The notes: generated by a model not told the origin, from the letters alone. A DNA stretch of 64,000 bases from Pseudomonas vranovensis DSM 16006 (GCF_000425805.1 NZ_AUED01000001.1:62001-126000), one strand, 5' to 3'; positions 50,189 to 58,885 are shown, numbered from the stretch's first letter. Numbers and translations are program-made.

Positions 50189-51223
50189 TCATTTCTTGAC
50201 CAATGGCTTAAGATCTTCGTGGTCTTCGGTGCTGATGACCGTGAATTTCCCTTCGCTGCGGGTTTCCCGGGTGGACGCCCAATCGGTGATCACCAACATC
50301 GTGCCGACGTCCATCGCCGCGAGTAAATGACCACGAAATTCCGGGCTCAGGTTCAATTGCCCCAGCTGTTCATAGGGTGTATCGCCGTACTCCGGGTTGC
50401 TCAGGCCTACCACCGACCAGCGTAAGGGCAGCGCGGCATCCAGCGCCAAGACGGATGGCTTTTGCAGCAGGGAATACACCGCCATTCCACTGCGATGCTG
50501 ACCGGTTGCCTGCGACAGTGCTGGTGCCGAGCCGATCAACTGGCCACCCCGATACACGTAGGCGCGCAGGTCGGCGCGACTGATCAGGATCGACAGTGGC
50601 CCTGCGGTCGGATCTGGATCGTTCCAGAACTGTTGGTTGCTCAATACCAGCGGGCCTTGGGCTTTGCCTTCGCTGACCGTAGGTGCCAGTACGCCAGGGT
50701 GGTAGACCTCCACCGGGGCACTATGGGTATCGGAAACAATGACTGTGGTCGAACTGAAACCGGTGACTTCATACAGCTTCTTGGCAAACTCCATCGGCAA
50801 GCGCACGCAACCATGCGAGGCGGGGTATCCCGGCAGATGGCCCGCGTGCAAAGCAATGCCGTCCCACGTCAGTCGCTCCATGTAGGGCATCGGGGCGCTG
50901 TTGTAGAGGCTGGATTTATGCTCGACCTTTTTCTGCAGAATGCTGAAGACCCCGGTGGGGGTTTCCCGGCCTGCCTTGCCACTGCTCACGGTACTGACCC
51001 CAATGGCGATCCCATTGCGATAGACGTAGGCACGTTGCTCGGTGAGGCTGACCACTACGGTCACTGGTCCCACCGGCGAGACCTGTGGGTACCAGAGAAA
51101 CTGACCCGGCTTGAGACTTTCGAGCTGGCTTTTGAGCTCGACCGGGGTGGGCACCTGCAGCGGAGCCGCTTCGACCAGCACAGCGGCAAGCAACAGGCCC
51201 ATTCCTAGCGGTATACGCAACAT
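50189..51223 (-). CDS. YkuD-family L,D-transpeptidase (periplasmic)
   Basis: 344 residues from the ATG at 51223, which has GAGGA about eight bases upstream. A signal peptide (about 1-20) precedes VVVSLTEQRAYVYRNGIAIG (about 57-76), and the active site is in GIALHAGHLPGYPASHGCVRLP with the catalytic His and Cys. An additional C-terminal region (about 190-344) has LVLSNQQFWNDPDPTAGP and a second YkuD-like strand pattern. Presumed peptidoglycan cross-linker; separated from the previous transpeptidase by about 96 bases, same strand. Confidence 0.87.
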   Translation of the reverse strand: MLRIPLGMGLLLAAVLVEAAPLQVPTPVELKSQLESLKPGQFLWYPQVSPVGPVTVVVSLTEQRAYVYRNGIAIGVSTVSSGKAGRETPTGVFSILQKKVEHKSSLYNSAPMPYMERLTWDGIALHAGHLPGYPASHGCVRLPMEFAKKLYEVTGFSSTTVIVSDTHSAPVEVYHPGVLAPTVSEGKAQGPLVLSNQQFWNDPDPTAGPLSILISRADLRAYVYRGGQLIGSAPALSQATGQHRSGMAVYSLLQKPSVLALDAALPLRWSVVGLSNPEYGDTPYEQLGQLNLSPEFRGHLLAAMDVGTMLVITDWASTRETRSEGKFTVISTEDHEDLKPLVKK

Positions 51224-51314
51224 CGAATCCATCCTCATAGCGTCATGTCGCCAGCTTAATCGGAACATTCGTCATCGAGCAAATACGTAGAACCCGGCCC
51301 CCGGTGCTCCCATC

Positions 51315-51400
51315 TTAGTCCGTGCGCGCGTGGCGCTTGCGGTATTCCGCCGGTGTCACTCCGATGTGCCGGACAAACGCGCGATGCAAGGTGCCCCGTA
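51315..51400 (-). pseudogene. C-terminal remnant of an AraC-family regulator
   Basis: Only the final helix-turn-helix segment survives: GTLHRAFVRHIGVTPAEYRK followed by RHARTD and a TAA at 51315. This is the well-known recognition-helix end of AraC regulators. Upstream the frame is unlike the family, and the GFA remnant starts on the opposite strand within 30 bases. Confidence 0.75.
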
Positions 51401-51426
51401 ACCCCCGTCGAGGGTTGGGGCGCTAA

Positions 51427-51728
51427 CCGGCAGCCGGTGTCGCAAAGGGCACGGGGCGATGCTCGCGTCTTATGGCAGCGTTCCTCGCAGCGCGCTTCGC
51501 ATACTAGCGGGTTCCACCTGCATCAAAGCCGATGCCCCATCAGAGACGGTCGTGCACGAGTTCTGCGTGGAGTGTGGTTCGACCTTGTTCTGGTCACGAA
51601 CACAAGGGGCGTTTGCCGACTGGGTTTCGATAGCCTTGGGCACGCTCGACACTCCCTTCATAGCGGATAAGCAAAAATATGTTCATGCTGATGCCGCAGT
51701 CCATGGGTACACGCCAGCAGGCGACTGA
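51427..51728 (+). pseudogene. 5'-truncated GFA-family (glutathione-dependent) gene
   Basis: The frame reads from about 51439 as CRKGHGAMLASYGSVPRSAL, then VHEFCVECGSTLFWSRTQG and a C-terminal end, matching the GFA/DUF636 zinc-binding fold with its CxxC-type motifs. The first third, including the start codon region and the first zinc Cys pair, is missing. It lies next to the AraC remnant and looks like debris of one larger lost segment. Confidence 0.75.
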
Positions 51729-51809
51729 AAGCATTTGCTCGAACAGACCGCTGACCCCTAGTTGTCTTGGAGAAGAGTGACTCATACATTTCAATCACGG
51801 AAGATGGCC

Positions 51810-52259
51810 ATGCAGATACGCAAAATGACGCACGCCGACTTGCCCAGCGCCAATGCCCTTTGCCTGGAGTCGTTCACGCTAGCGGTTGCGCCTTCGCTGT
51901 CGGCGCAGGGCGTGGAGACTTTCGCCAAGGTGGCCGCACAGCAGGCGTTTGCCGAGCGAATGATGGGTGACAACCTGATGCTGGTGTGTGTCGCAGACGG
52001 AGCCCTGACGGGGCTGATTGAGCTCAAGGAAGGGCGCCATGTGGCGATGCTGTTCGTTGCGCCTGGCTGGCAGCGTCGCGGCGTCGGGAAGCGTCTGGTG
52101 AATGCGGCGCTGGAGCAGGCCAGAGCCCATGTGGTGACGGTCAGGGCGTCGCTGCCCTCAGTGCCCGCTTATGAACGTTACGGGTTTGCGATGGCGGGGG
52201 AGGTGGGTGAGTTTTCCGGGCTGGTCTATCAACCGATGGAGAAGCGGCTGACTGATTGA
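51810..52259 (+). CDS. GNAT-family N-acetyltransferase
   Basis: 149 residues from the ATG at 51810 (the ATG six bases earlier is also possible; GGAAG favours the later one). MQIRKMTHADLPSANALCLE opens the fold, and MLFVAPGWQRRGVGKRLVNA (about 77-96) carries the acetyl-CoA loop. Substrate unknown; the low-specificity small type. It follows the GFA remnant on the same strand. Confidence 0.85.
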   Translation: MQIRKMTHADLPSANALCLESFTLAVAPSLSAQGVETFAKVAAQQAFAERMMGDNLMLVCVADGALTGLIELKEGRHVAMLFVAPGWQRRGVGKRLVNAALEQARAHVVTVRASLPSVPAYERYGFAMAGEVGEFSGLVYQPMEKRLTD

Positions 52260-52356
52260 GGGGCTGGCATCGCGACAGATCGATATCCGCTTCTGGCCGG
52301 TTTCTGCCTGCCCTCGAAGGCTGCAATTGGCCGTAAGCTGCCCTGCGCGAAGGGCA

Positions 52357-52410
52357 GCTATGGGTCGAAAGCGGCCGCTCCCGATTGTCAGCTCCCGACC
52401 CAAAGCTGCC
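52357..52410. repeat. Dispersed repeat, copy 2
   Basis: GCTATGGGTCGAAAGCGGCC and the CTCCCGAT-n-CAGCTCCC block as at 49281-49334, in the same orientation. Non-coding, between the GNAT gene and the YheO-type regulator. Confidence 0.75.
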
Positions 52411-52523
52411 TGTCAGGAAAACGAGCCGGACGATTCGGAAATTCTACTAATTCAACAAAAAATTGATAATTAAACTTATTGTTGATATTTTCTCGGCCTT
52501 CGATAAATCACTTGCAGGCACCA

Positions 52524-53225
52524 ATGACGGTTTCTGAAGTATCACCAACCGAGCGGGAGCTGATTCTTAATGTGCTTCACAGCACCCTCAAAATGCTCAG
52601 TAATGCGGTAGGCCTTCATACGGAGATCGTGTTACATGACCTGGCCAACCCGGCGCGATCCATCCTTGCCATCGCCAATGGTCATGTCACTGGCAGAAAG
52701 GTGGGCGGGTCAGTATTGGGCGGCCCACGCCAGGACTTAGGGTTCATCGCCGTCAGGCGCGCCATGGAAGATCACTCAAGCTCTGATCCCATAATGGTGG
52801 AGAACTATTCGACACTCGCGCCTGACGGCCGTCTGCTCCGCAGTTCCACCGTGGTATATCGCGACAGCAGCGGGCAACCTTTCGCCAGTCTGTGTATCAA
52901 TGCAGACTTGAGCGGTGTTGCCGCCGCCCACGCTATTCTTGCTGGAATTCTAGGCCTGGAAGGCGCGCCTGAATCGCGCGCCGATGAGCCGAGAGATATG
53001 GAGCAGTTGATGGCGGAAATCATTCAGGTCGCTTGTCCCGGCGGTGTGGCAGGGATGAAAAAACCTCAGAAAGTTGAGGCTGTGCGGCAAATGCAAGATC
53101 GCGGGATATTCATCGTCAAAGGCGGGATTGAAAAAGCCGCTGCCGCGCTCGGAGTAACCCGATACACCATCTACAACTACCTGGAGCAGATCCGGGCTAC
53201 AGAAAACGCAAGCGGGCAGGAATGA
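52524..53225 (+). CDS. YheO-type PAS regulator with C-terminal HTH
   Basis: 233 residues from the ATG at 52524. The N-terminal YheO PAS-like domain (about 15-130) includes HTEIVLHDLANPARSILAIA (about 34-53), and the C-terminal DAUP-type helix-turn-helix reads EKAAAALGVTRYTIYNYLEQ (about 205-224). Such regulators sense small ligands, sometimes amino acid derivatives. Its stop overlaps the start of the PhzF-family gene by four bases, so it may regulate that enzyme's pathway. Confidence 0.88.
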   Translation: MTVSEVSPTERELILNVLHSTLKMLSNAVGLHTEIVLHDLANPARSILAIANGHVTGRKVGGSVLGGPRQDLGFIAVRRAMEDHSSSDPIMVENYSTLAPDGRLLRSSTVVYRDSSGQPFASLCINADLSGVAAAHAILAGILGLEGAPESRADEPRDMEQLMAEIIQVACPGGVAGMKKPQKVEAVRQMQDRGIFIVKGGIEKAAAALGVTRYTIYNYLEQIRATENASGQE

Positions 53226-54016
53226 TCAAAATGCAACTCGATATTTTCCAGGTAGACGCTTTTTCTTCTGAGACTTTCGGCGGCAACCCGGCGGCGGTTT
53301 GTCCGCTGCAGGCTTGGTTGCCTGATGCGACGCTGCAACAAATCGCTGCAGAGAACAACCTGTCCGAGACTGCCTATGTTGTGCGTAACGGTGAGGTGTT
53401 CGAGTTGCGCTGGTTTACTCCCACGGTGGAAGTCGACCTGTGTGGCCATGCCACCTTGGCAGCTGCCTGGGTGCTGTTTGAACAGCTTGGTGAAAACCGC
53501 GACATACTGCGCTTTTCAACTCGCAGTGGTGAATTGCGGGTACGCCGTGAAGGCGGACGCCTGGCCATGGACTTCCCGGCCAAGCAGCCTGAACTCGTAG
53601 CTGTCCCGCCAGGACTTTTGCAAGCCTTGGGCCTGGAACGGATCGATGCGCTTTATCGCACAGATGATTACGTGGTAGTGGTCGAGGAGGAAGCCATCCT
53701 CGCCGGCCTCAATCCCGACTTTGCTGCGCTGGCCGCGTTCGACGTGCGCGGTGTCGCGGTTACTGCGCCGAGTCGTCACTTCGACTTTGTTTCTCGCTGG
53801 TTCGGCCCTCGGGTGGGTGTGAATGAAGACCCGGTCACCGGCTCGGCCCACACCTCCCTGGCGCCCTATTGGGCCAAGCGCTTAGGCAAGCGCAGCCTGA
53901 GTGCAGAACAAGGTGGGGCGCGCAAGGGTCAGCTGCACTGTGAAGTCCTGGACAGCGACCGAGTCATTATCAGCGGCCACGGTGCGCTGTACTTACGCGG
54001 TACTATCTTTATCTGA
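53222..54016 (+). CDS. PhzF-family isomerase/epimerase
   Basis: 264 residues, two-domain diaminopimelate-epimerase fold. QVDAFSSETFGGNPAAVCPL (about 10-29) is the signature; ENNLSETAYVVR (about 45-56) has the catalytic Glu; VDLCGHATLAAAWVLFEQLG and NEDPVTGSAHTSLAPYWAKR belong to the second half. Family members isomerise or racemise small acids; the substrate is not readable. Coupled to the YheO-type gene by an ATGA overlap. Confidence 0.9.
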   Translation: MIKMQLDIFQVDAFSSETFGGNPAAVCPLQAWLPDATLQQIAAENNLSETAYVVRNGEVFELRWFTPTVEVDLCGHATLAAAWVLFEQLGENRDILRFSTRSGELRVRREGGRLAMDFPAKQPELVAVPPGLLQALGLERIDALYRTDDYVVVVEEEAILAGLNPDFAALAAFDVRGVAVTAPSRHFDFVSRWFGPRVGVNEDPVTGSAHTSLAPYWAKRLGKRSLSAEQGGARKGQLHCEVLDSDRVIISGHGALYLRGTIFI

Positions 54017-54294
54017 GGCCAATTCATTCAGGCGGACTTGCTTAACAGATGAATGGGGGCCACTGCGACGCTCATTCTTCTGCGACCACACTCTCGAACG
54101 TAAATTTTGTAAAAGGACTCGGCTGAGTCGCACTCACTAATGAATTGATTTCGCTTTTGAATGTCCACTTTTGGCCGATAGCTGCCATTCACCAACGGCA
54201 GCTTCGCGTCGATACCGGTCATATTTCGCCGCTGTGGAGTCAACCTGGCAGGCTCCGGAGCGGCCAAGTACAAAGCCTGTACCATTCACCGCTG

Positions 54295-54843
54295 CTAGTC
54301 GCGCGTCTGCCAGAGTATGAAATCCACTTTCTTGAGATCGCTCAGCTTGTCGTGCGCAGGTACCAGTGCGTTGAACTGTGTGATCCAGCTGATGCCTTCA
54401 TCGGATGGCAGGAAGTTCTGGTACCAATTCTCGATGTCCGCGTAGCGTTTCTTGGCGTCTTCAACCTTGGTCTTGGAGTGGTAGGCGGGCGCCGTCTGGT
54501 TGACGTTGCGCAGCACATGAATGTCCCAGACAGGCTTGTCAGGCCGCAGCGTCGCGACCAGTTTGCTGGAAAATGAGGGTTCGTAGCGTTCAGTGGCCGC
54601 GTACAAATGGTCGAGAATCTCAGCAAACGTAGGCTTCGAGCCTTTCAACTGCTCCATGAGGCTGTAGTAGGTGTCGTACCAGGAGGGCGTGCGCCGTTGA
54701 ACCCGGTAGAACCCGTTGTATGCGCGGCGAAAAACGGCATCCGTCGAGACGTTCACCTTGTCTACTTGCTCCATCAGGGCCAGATACTTCTGAATGCCCG
54801 GCTTGGCGTTGATAATCGCCGACTTCACATCTTTCGTTGCCAT
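54295..54843 (-). CDS. Unrecognised 182-residue protein of the WYL module
   Basis: Starts MATKDVKSAIINAKPGIQKY (ATG at 54843; GGAAG upstream) and is mostly helical, with KLVATLRPDKPVWDIHVLRN (about 94-113) and YADIENWYQNFLPSDEGISW. No family is recognised. The KLVATL...PVWDIHVL stretch resembles the second half of a helix-hairpin-helix DNA glycosylase (Pro-Val-Asp-x-His-Val), but that is a weak analogy. It is 44 bases after the 121-residue gene, same operon, divergent from the WYL regulator. Confidence 0.75.
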   Translation of the reverse strand: MATKDVKSAIINAKPGIQKYLALMEQVDKVNVSTDAVFRRAYNGFYRVQRRTPSWYDTYYSLMEQLKGSKPTFAEILDHLYAATERYEPSFSSKLVATLRPDKPVWDIHVLRNVNQTAPAYHSKTKVEDAKKRYADIENWYQNFLPSDEGISWITQFNALVPAHDKLSDLKKVDFILWQTRD

Positions 54844-54887
54844 GGTTTCTACTTCCATTCGATTGAGCCGCGCAGGGGCGCTCGATA

Positions 54888-55253
54888 TTAACCGTTGTTC
54901 TGACGCGCTCGCGCTTTGGCGATCATGGCATCGAGTTGACTGATCATGTCGTCCACGTCGATCTCATGAAACGCCTCACACGACGCCGCGATAATCTGCT
55001 CCGCAAATTGCGGGCTGTACTCCAGCGGGGTATAGCCTGGATCGTTCTTGTCGATCGCGGTGTACATCCACTGGCCTTCAACCTCGTGACCACATAGCCG
55101 GTCTTCTTCCTGCAACCCCACTAAGACCGACTGAAGCGCAGCCTCCGTCAGCTGAGGTGATTGCTGCATGACCTGCTGGCGAAGTTCAGCAGCGCCGATA
55201 CCCCCCATCGCGCGCTGAACAATCAGCGCTTTCAACAGCGTGATGTCGCTCAT
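54888..55253 (-). CDS. Unrecognised 121-residue protein of the WYL module
   Basis: Opens MSDITLLKALIVQRAMGGIG and then AAELRQQVMQQSPQLTEAALQ, a pattern like a small winged helix (helix, turn, recognition helix, beta-wing WMYTAIDKND). The second half is acidic and helical, ending IDVDDMISQLDAMIAKARAR. No family is recognised. GAGGG lies upstream of the ATG. Divergent from the WYL regulator, 100 bases away, and followed by the 182-residue gene. Confidence 0.75.
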   Translation of the reverse strand: MSDITLLKALIVQRAMGGIGAAELRQQVMQQSPQLTEAALQSVLVGLQEEDRLCGHEVEGQWMYTAIDKNDPGYTPLEYSPQFAEQIIAASCEAFHEIDVDDMISQLDAMIAKARARQNNG

Positions 55254-55353
55254 GGTGTGTGTCCCTCGTCTGCTGCGTTAACCGCATGATTGCCTTGCCA
55301 ACGAGGACCATCCTGAACTCCAATAGGGACACTTCTTGTCCTGAATTAAAAAA

Positions 55354-56430
55354 ATGATCAATCGTGCTCACCGTCGTGATTATTTGCGACAAATCCTCCA
55401 TGCCGCCGGTGAACCCGTTTCCACCGCAGACGTTCACAAGAAGCTGGTCCTCTGGGTCGAGCGTCATGGTGATGACGGTGATATCCATCACGAAAAGACC
55501 ACCATTCGTGACCTGAAGGTGCTGAAAGGGCTGAAATACGTTCAATCCGAAAGGAGCAAGGAGGACCGGCGGGAGTTGCTCTGGAAAGCGGTTGGCCGAA
55601 GCCACTCGCTTGTCCTTTCACCCTCGGACGCAATGTCGCTCACGGCCATTTTCCAGCACGCCGAACGCTTCGGCCTGCAGTCAGCTACCCATGAGCTCGA
55701 AGGCCTGCGGGACTACGCTGACCTAGTGATGCAGGATGGTGCCAGGCGCAAGCTCGACTTCAGCAAACGCATTACTTCCGGCACCCGGTTTACGGTACTG
55801 CAGCCGGGCAAGCACAACGCCGAACACCTCAAGCGTCTGCAGGAGGCCATCCTTGAGGACAGGCCCCTGGAGGTTTGGTATCGGCCTCGCGATGCCGAAG
55901 GTGTCGAGTGCATCTACCAACTCAAGCCACTGGGTTTGTCGCACCAGGACTCCAATATCTATCTCTCTGCTTTTGTCGCCGAAGAAAACTGGCTGGGCAA
56001 GGCGCCCGATGCTGGCGTGCCGCGAGGCAAGTACAGCAGCAACGGGCCCAATACACTGTGTGCGTTGATGCTTCATCGAATCACCAAGGTCGAGCCGGGC
56101 AAGCGCACTATCCAAGACCCGGAGGGTTACGATATTCATTCGGACGAAGCCCAGAAAGACCTCGTGACCCTGCACACGCCTCCCCAGTTAACGCGCCTTC
56201 GTCTAAGGGACAACCTGTACAACCGGCTTTCAGAAAATCCGCTTGATAAAGACCAGACCCTGGCCCCCTGCGCAGACAGGTGGTTGCTGACCTGCACGAT
56301 TCGCGACTCGCAGGGCCTGCGACTGTTCCTGATGGCCAATGCTGCGGATATCGAAGTGCTGGAGCCCAAGGCCCTCAGGGATCATGTCCACCAGATGCTG
56401 GCTGCTGCGCTGAGCGCCTACGAGCGCTGA
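55354..56430 (+). CDS. WYL-domain transcriptional regulator
   Basis: 358 residues. An N-terminal winged helix (about 5-75; VSTADVHKKLVLWVERHGDD, TTIRDLKVLKGLKYVQ) is followed by the WYL ligand-binding Sm-like fold (about 140-230; RPLEVWYRPRDAEGVECIYQ) and a C-terminal WCX domain. Proteins of this build repress defence and DNA-repair genes and respond to nucleic acid or nucleotides. It is divergent from the two-gene operon of unknown function, so that operon is its likely target. Confidence 0.9.
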   Translation: MINRAHRRDYLRQILHAAGEPVSTADVHKKLVLWVERHGDDGDIHHEKTTIRDLKVLKGLKYVQSERSKEDRRELLWKAVGRSHSLVLSPSDAMSLTAIFQHAERFGLQSATHELEGLRDYADLVMQDGARRKLDFSKRITSGTRFTVLQPGKHNAEHLKRLQEAILEDRPLEVWYRPRDAEGVECIYQLKPLGLSHQDSNIYLSAFVAEENWLGKAPDAGVPRGKYSSNGPNTLCALMLHRITKVEPGKRTIQDPEGYDIHSDEAQKDLVTLHTPPQLTRLRLRDNLYNRLSENPLDKDQTLAPCADRWLLTCTIRDSQGLRLFLMANAADIEVLEPKALRDHVHQMLAAALSAYER

Positions 56431-56524
56431 GACGCCACATCGTCTGTTTGGATTACTGCTCGGTGTGGCGGTGCTTGTACCTTGTTGCCCAGGCTCACGA
56501 ACCGGCACGACCCGAGGAGATGGC

Positions 56525-57064
56525 ATGACCCCCACCGATGAACTGGAATCGCGTTTGCGCTTGCTCGAAGACGCCGAGGCGATTCGCCGGCTTAAAGCGC
56601 GCTATCTGGCCTGTTGCGACCTCAAGGATGCGCAGGGTATGCGCGACTGCTTCGCGTCAGGCCCGGTGCGCATCGACTATGGCCGGATCGGTGCGTTCGA
56701 GGACCGCGATCAGCTGGTGGCGATTTTCGAGGCGCTTGGCTGCCACCCGCACGTCGTCGAGATGCATCACGGCGTCAACCCGCAGATCGATGTCCTTGAT
56801 CACGCACAAGCCCGCGGCACCTGGGGCCTGCATTACCAGATGATCGACACGCGCTCGCGCGTCATCACGCAACTCGGTGCGTACTACGAGGATGAGTACC
56901 GCAAGATCGACGGCCAGTGGAAGATCTCTGCCACGCGCTGCGTTGTAACGTCCACCCTGGAGGCGAGCTACGAGGACACGGCGCCCGGTGTGCGCTTTGC
57001 CGGGGTTCAGCCAATCGCGGTGCCGGTCATTCAGTCCGCAGCACAGGCGTTCGCCAATGAATAA
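56525..57064 (+). CDS. NTF2-like/SnoaL-fold protein
   Basis: 179 residues from the ATG at 56525 (GAGGAG upstream). An alpha-plus-beta cone fold is indicated by RLLEDAEAIRRLKARYLACC (about 10-29), and GAFEDRDQLVAIFEALG. The middle HYQMIDTRSRVITQLGAYYE and KIDGQWKISATRCVVTSTLE strands complete it. Members bind or transform hydrophobic small molecules. Its stop overlaps the SDR gene start by eight bases, so the two act in one pathway. Confidence 0.82.
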   Translation: MTPTDELESRLRLLEDAEAIRRLKARYLACCDLKDAQGMRDCFASGPVRIDYGRIGAFEDRDQLVAIFEALGCHPHVVEMHHGVNPQIDVLDHAQARGTWGLHYQMIDTRSRVITQLGAYYEDEYRKIDGQWKISATRCVVTSTLEASYEDTAPGVRFAGVQPIAVPVIQSAAQAFANE

Positions 57065-57923
57065 CGCTCACAGCAATCGGGTCGCGGTGGTGACAGGCGC
57101 GTCGCGCGGTGCCGGCAAAGGCATTGCACTGGCGCTCGGCGCGGAAGGCGCGACGGTTTATGTGACCGGCCGCTCGCAGAACGAGGGCGACGCGCCGTTG
57201 CCAGGTACGATCCACGCGACCGCGCGCGAGATCGACGCGTTGGGCGGCAAAGGCATCGCCGTCGCCTGTGATCACGCCGATGACGAGCAGGTGCGGAGTC
57301 TGTTTGAACGGGTCGAACGCGAAAGCGGGCGGCTCGATATCCTGGTCAATAACGCGACCTTTCTGCACGATCAACTGATTGAGCCTGGCCCGTTCTGGGA
57401 GAAGTCGCTCGATCTTGTCAACATCCTTGATGTCGGCTTGCGCTCGGCCTATGTGGCGAGCTGGCATGCGGCTGCGCTGATGGCTAAGCGGCGGGGCGGG
57501 CTGATCGCGTTTACCTCGTCATTCGGCTCGAACTGCTATATGCACGGTGCTGCATATGGCGCGCAGAAGGCCGGTGTCGACAAGTTCGCCAAGGACATGG
57601 CCGTGGATCTTCGCCCCTATGACGTTGCGGTGGTGTCCATCTGGATGGGCCCGCTGCGCACGGAGCGCACGACACGCGCATTGGAAGACCACCCGGAGCG
57701 CTACGAGGACTTCTCGTTTGTGCTGGAAAGCCCGGCGTTCACCGGCAAGGTCATTCACGCGTTGTATTGCGATTCGAACCGCATGACGCAATCCGGGCAG
57801 GTGCTGATCGGCGCAGAAGCGGCGCTGGCGTATGGCATTGTCGATCTGGACGGCACGCAGCCGCCCTCGTACCGCGAGGTGCTGGGTGGCCCGGTGCAGG
57901 CGCATCCGGCGATTGTCGAGTAG
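57057..57923 (+). CDS. Short-chain dehydrogenase/reductase
   Basis: 288 residues from the ATG at 57057. The NAD(P)-binding GASRGAGKGIALALGAEG (about 15-32), LVNNATFL, and the active-site Tyr-Lys region YGAQKAGVDKFAKDM are visible; the Ser is in ITAFTSSFG-like sequence (GLIAFTSSFG). Its partner is the overlapping NTF2-like gene. Substrate unknown; oxidation or reduction of a hydroxy or keto group is expected. Confidence 0.9.
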   Translation: MNNAHSNRVAVVTGASRGAGKGIALALGAEGATVYVTGRSQNEGDAPLPGTIHATAREIDALGGKGIAVACDHADDEQVRSLFERVERESGRLDILVNNATFLHDQLIEPGPFWEKSLDLVNILDVGLRSAYVASWHAAALMAKRRGGLIAFTSSFGSNCYMHGAAYGAQKAGVDKFAKDMAVDLRPYDVAVVSIWMGPLRTERTTRALEDHPERYEDFSFVLESPAFTGKVIHALYCDSNRMTQSGQVLIGAEAALAYGIVDLDGTQPPSYREVLGGPVQAHPAIVE

Positions 57924-58002
57924 CGGCACGACGGGCCACTGTGGTGGCCGTGGGTACAGCACATCAAGTAAAACTTGATCCCGCGAGAGCAGCTCCTGTC
58001 CC

Positions 58003-58719
58003 TCAGAAGAAGCTGCGTTGCGCCTTGAACGTCACCATGCTGTCGCAGTACGTATTCATTCCCGAATACGCATCACATCCCCCGCCACTGAGGTTGGAAT
58101 TGCTGTAGATCAGATCCAGGTCCATGCCGAACCACGGCCGCGACAGCTTCAGTGACCAGTCATTGAAGCTGTTCACCTGACCGCCGTTGCTCAGGGCATA
58201 CGGTGTGCCCAACTGGTGATAGGCAAGCTTGAGGGTCAGGCCCACATCCACCATGGGCAACTGGCCGAAGTCGGCGAACAGAGTGCCGGTGCGGTTGGCG
58301 GGCTTGTCGTTGAAGGCGCCGCCCAGGCGGCTGCCCAGCCAGGTCAGGCCACCATACAAGGCATAGCTGTCGCGGTCCGCGAGGGTCGGGTGGCTGTAGT
58401 GGATCAGCCCCACTTCATAACCCAGGCTGTCGTCGAAGCGTTGTTTGTAGCCGAAGTAGCTGTCCAGCTGCAGGGAAGAGGTGGGCGTCAGGCCCATGCT
58501 CGGTGCGTACTGGCCGATGTACCAGCCGTCGGCGTGGGTCAGGTCGACACCCCCGTGAAAGGCGCCGATGGCGCCTGGCGAAATCAGCCCCTGGGCCATG
58601 GTGCGCGAGGCGCTGGTGCCCAGCTTGAAGTCGAAATCGCCCAGTTGGCGCTGGATCTGCTGGGCCATCAGCGCAGGGCTGAGCAACAACACCGTGGCCA
58701 GCAGAAGGAACCTGGTCAT
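58003..58719 (-). CDS. TorF-family putative porin
   Basis: 238 residues from the ATG at 58719 (AGGA eight bases upstream). A signal peptide (about 1-21, ending ALMAQQ) precedes beta-strands such as DFKLGTSASRTMAQGLISPG, the TorF-type start, and GFKQ-like pore strands. It ends AQRSFF with the terminal aromatic residues. Nothing indicates the solute. Convergent with the SDR gene. Confidence 0.82.
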   Translation of the reverse strand: MTRFLLLATVLLLSPALMAQQIQRQLGDFDFKLGTSASRTMAQGLISPGAIGAFHGGVDLTHADGWYIGQYAPSMGLTPTSSLQLDSYFGYKQRFDDSLGYEVGLIHYSHPTLADRDSYALYGGLTWLGSRLGGAFNDKPANRTGTLFADFGQLPMVDVGLTLKLAYHQLGTPYALSNGGQVNSFNDWSLKLSRPWFGMDLDLIYSNSNLSGGGCDAYSGMNTYCDSMVTFKAQRSFF

Positions 58720-58885
58720 GGTCACCGTCCTGGAAAGCGTGTTCTAGAGGGGCAGAGGATACCCGTGCCGGCAGCCTGGGGAAACCTTGGAGGGGCGCAT
58801 CGGCGTTGAAGGACTGTGGCAGACTGCGGGGTCCAATCATTGCCGCGCACTCGGACCGTGCGCACAACCATGAGGATTCAAGACT

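Noticed and set aside
51353..51670. A 105-codon plus-strand ORF across the AraC and GFA remnants
   Set aside because: It crosses the junction in a frame that matches neither remnant, so it is a chance frame over two broken genes.
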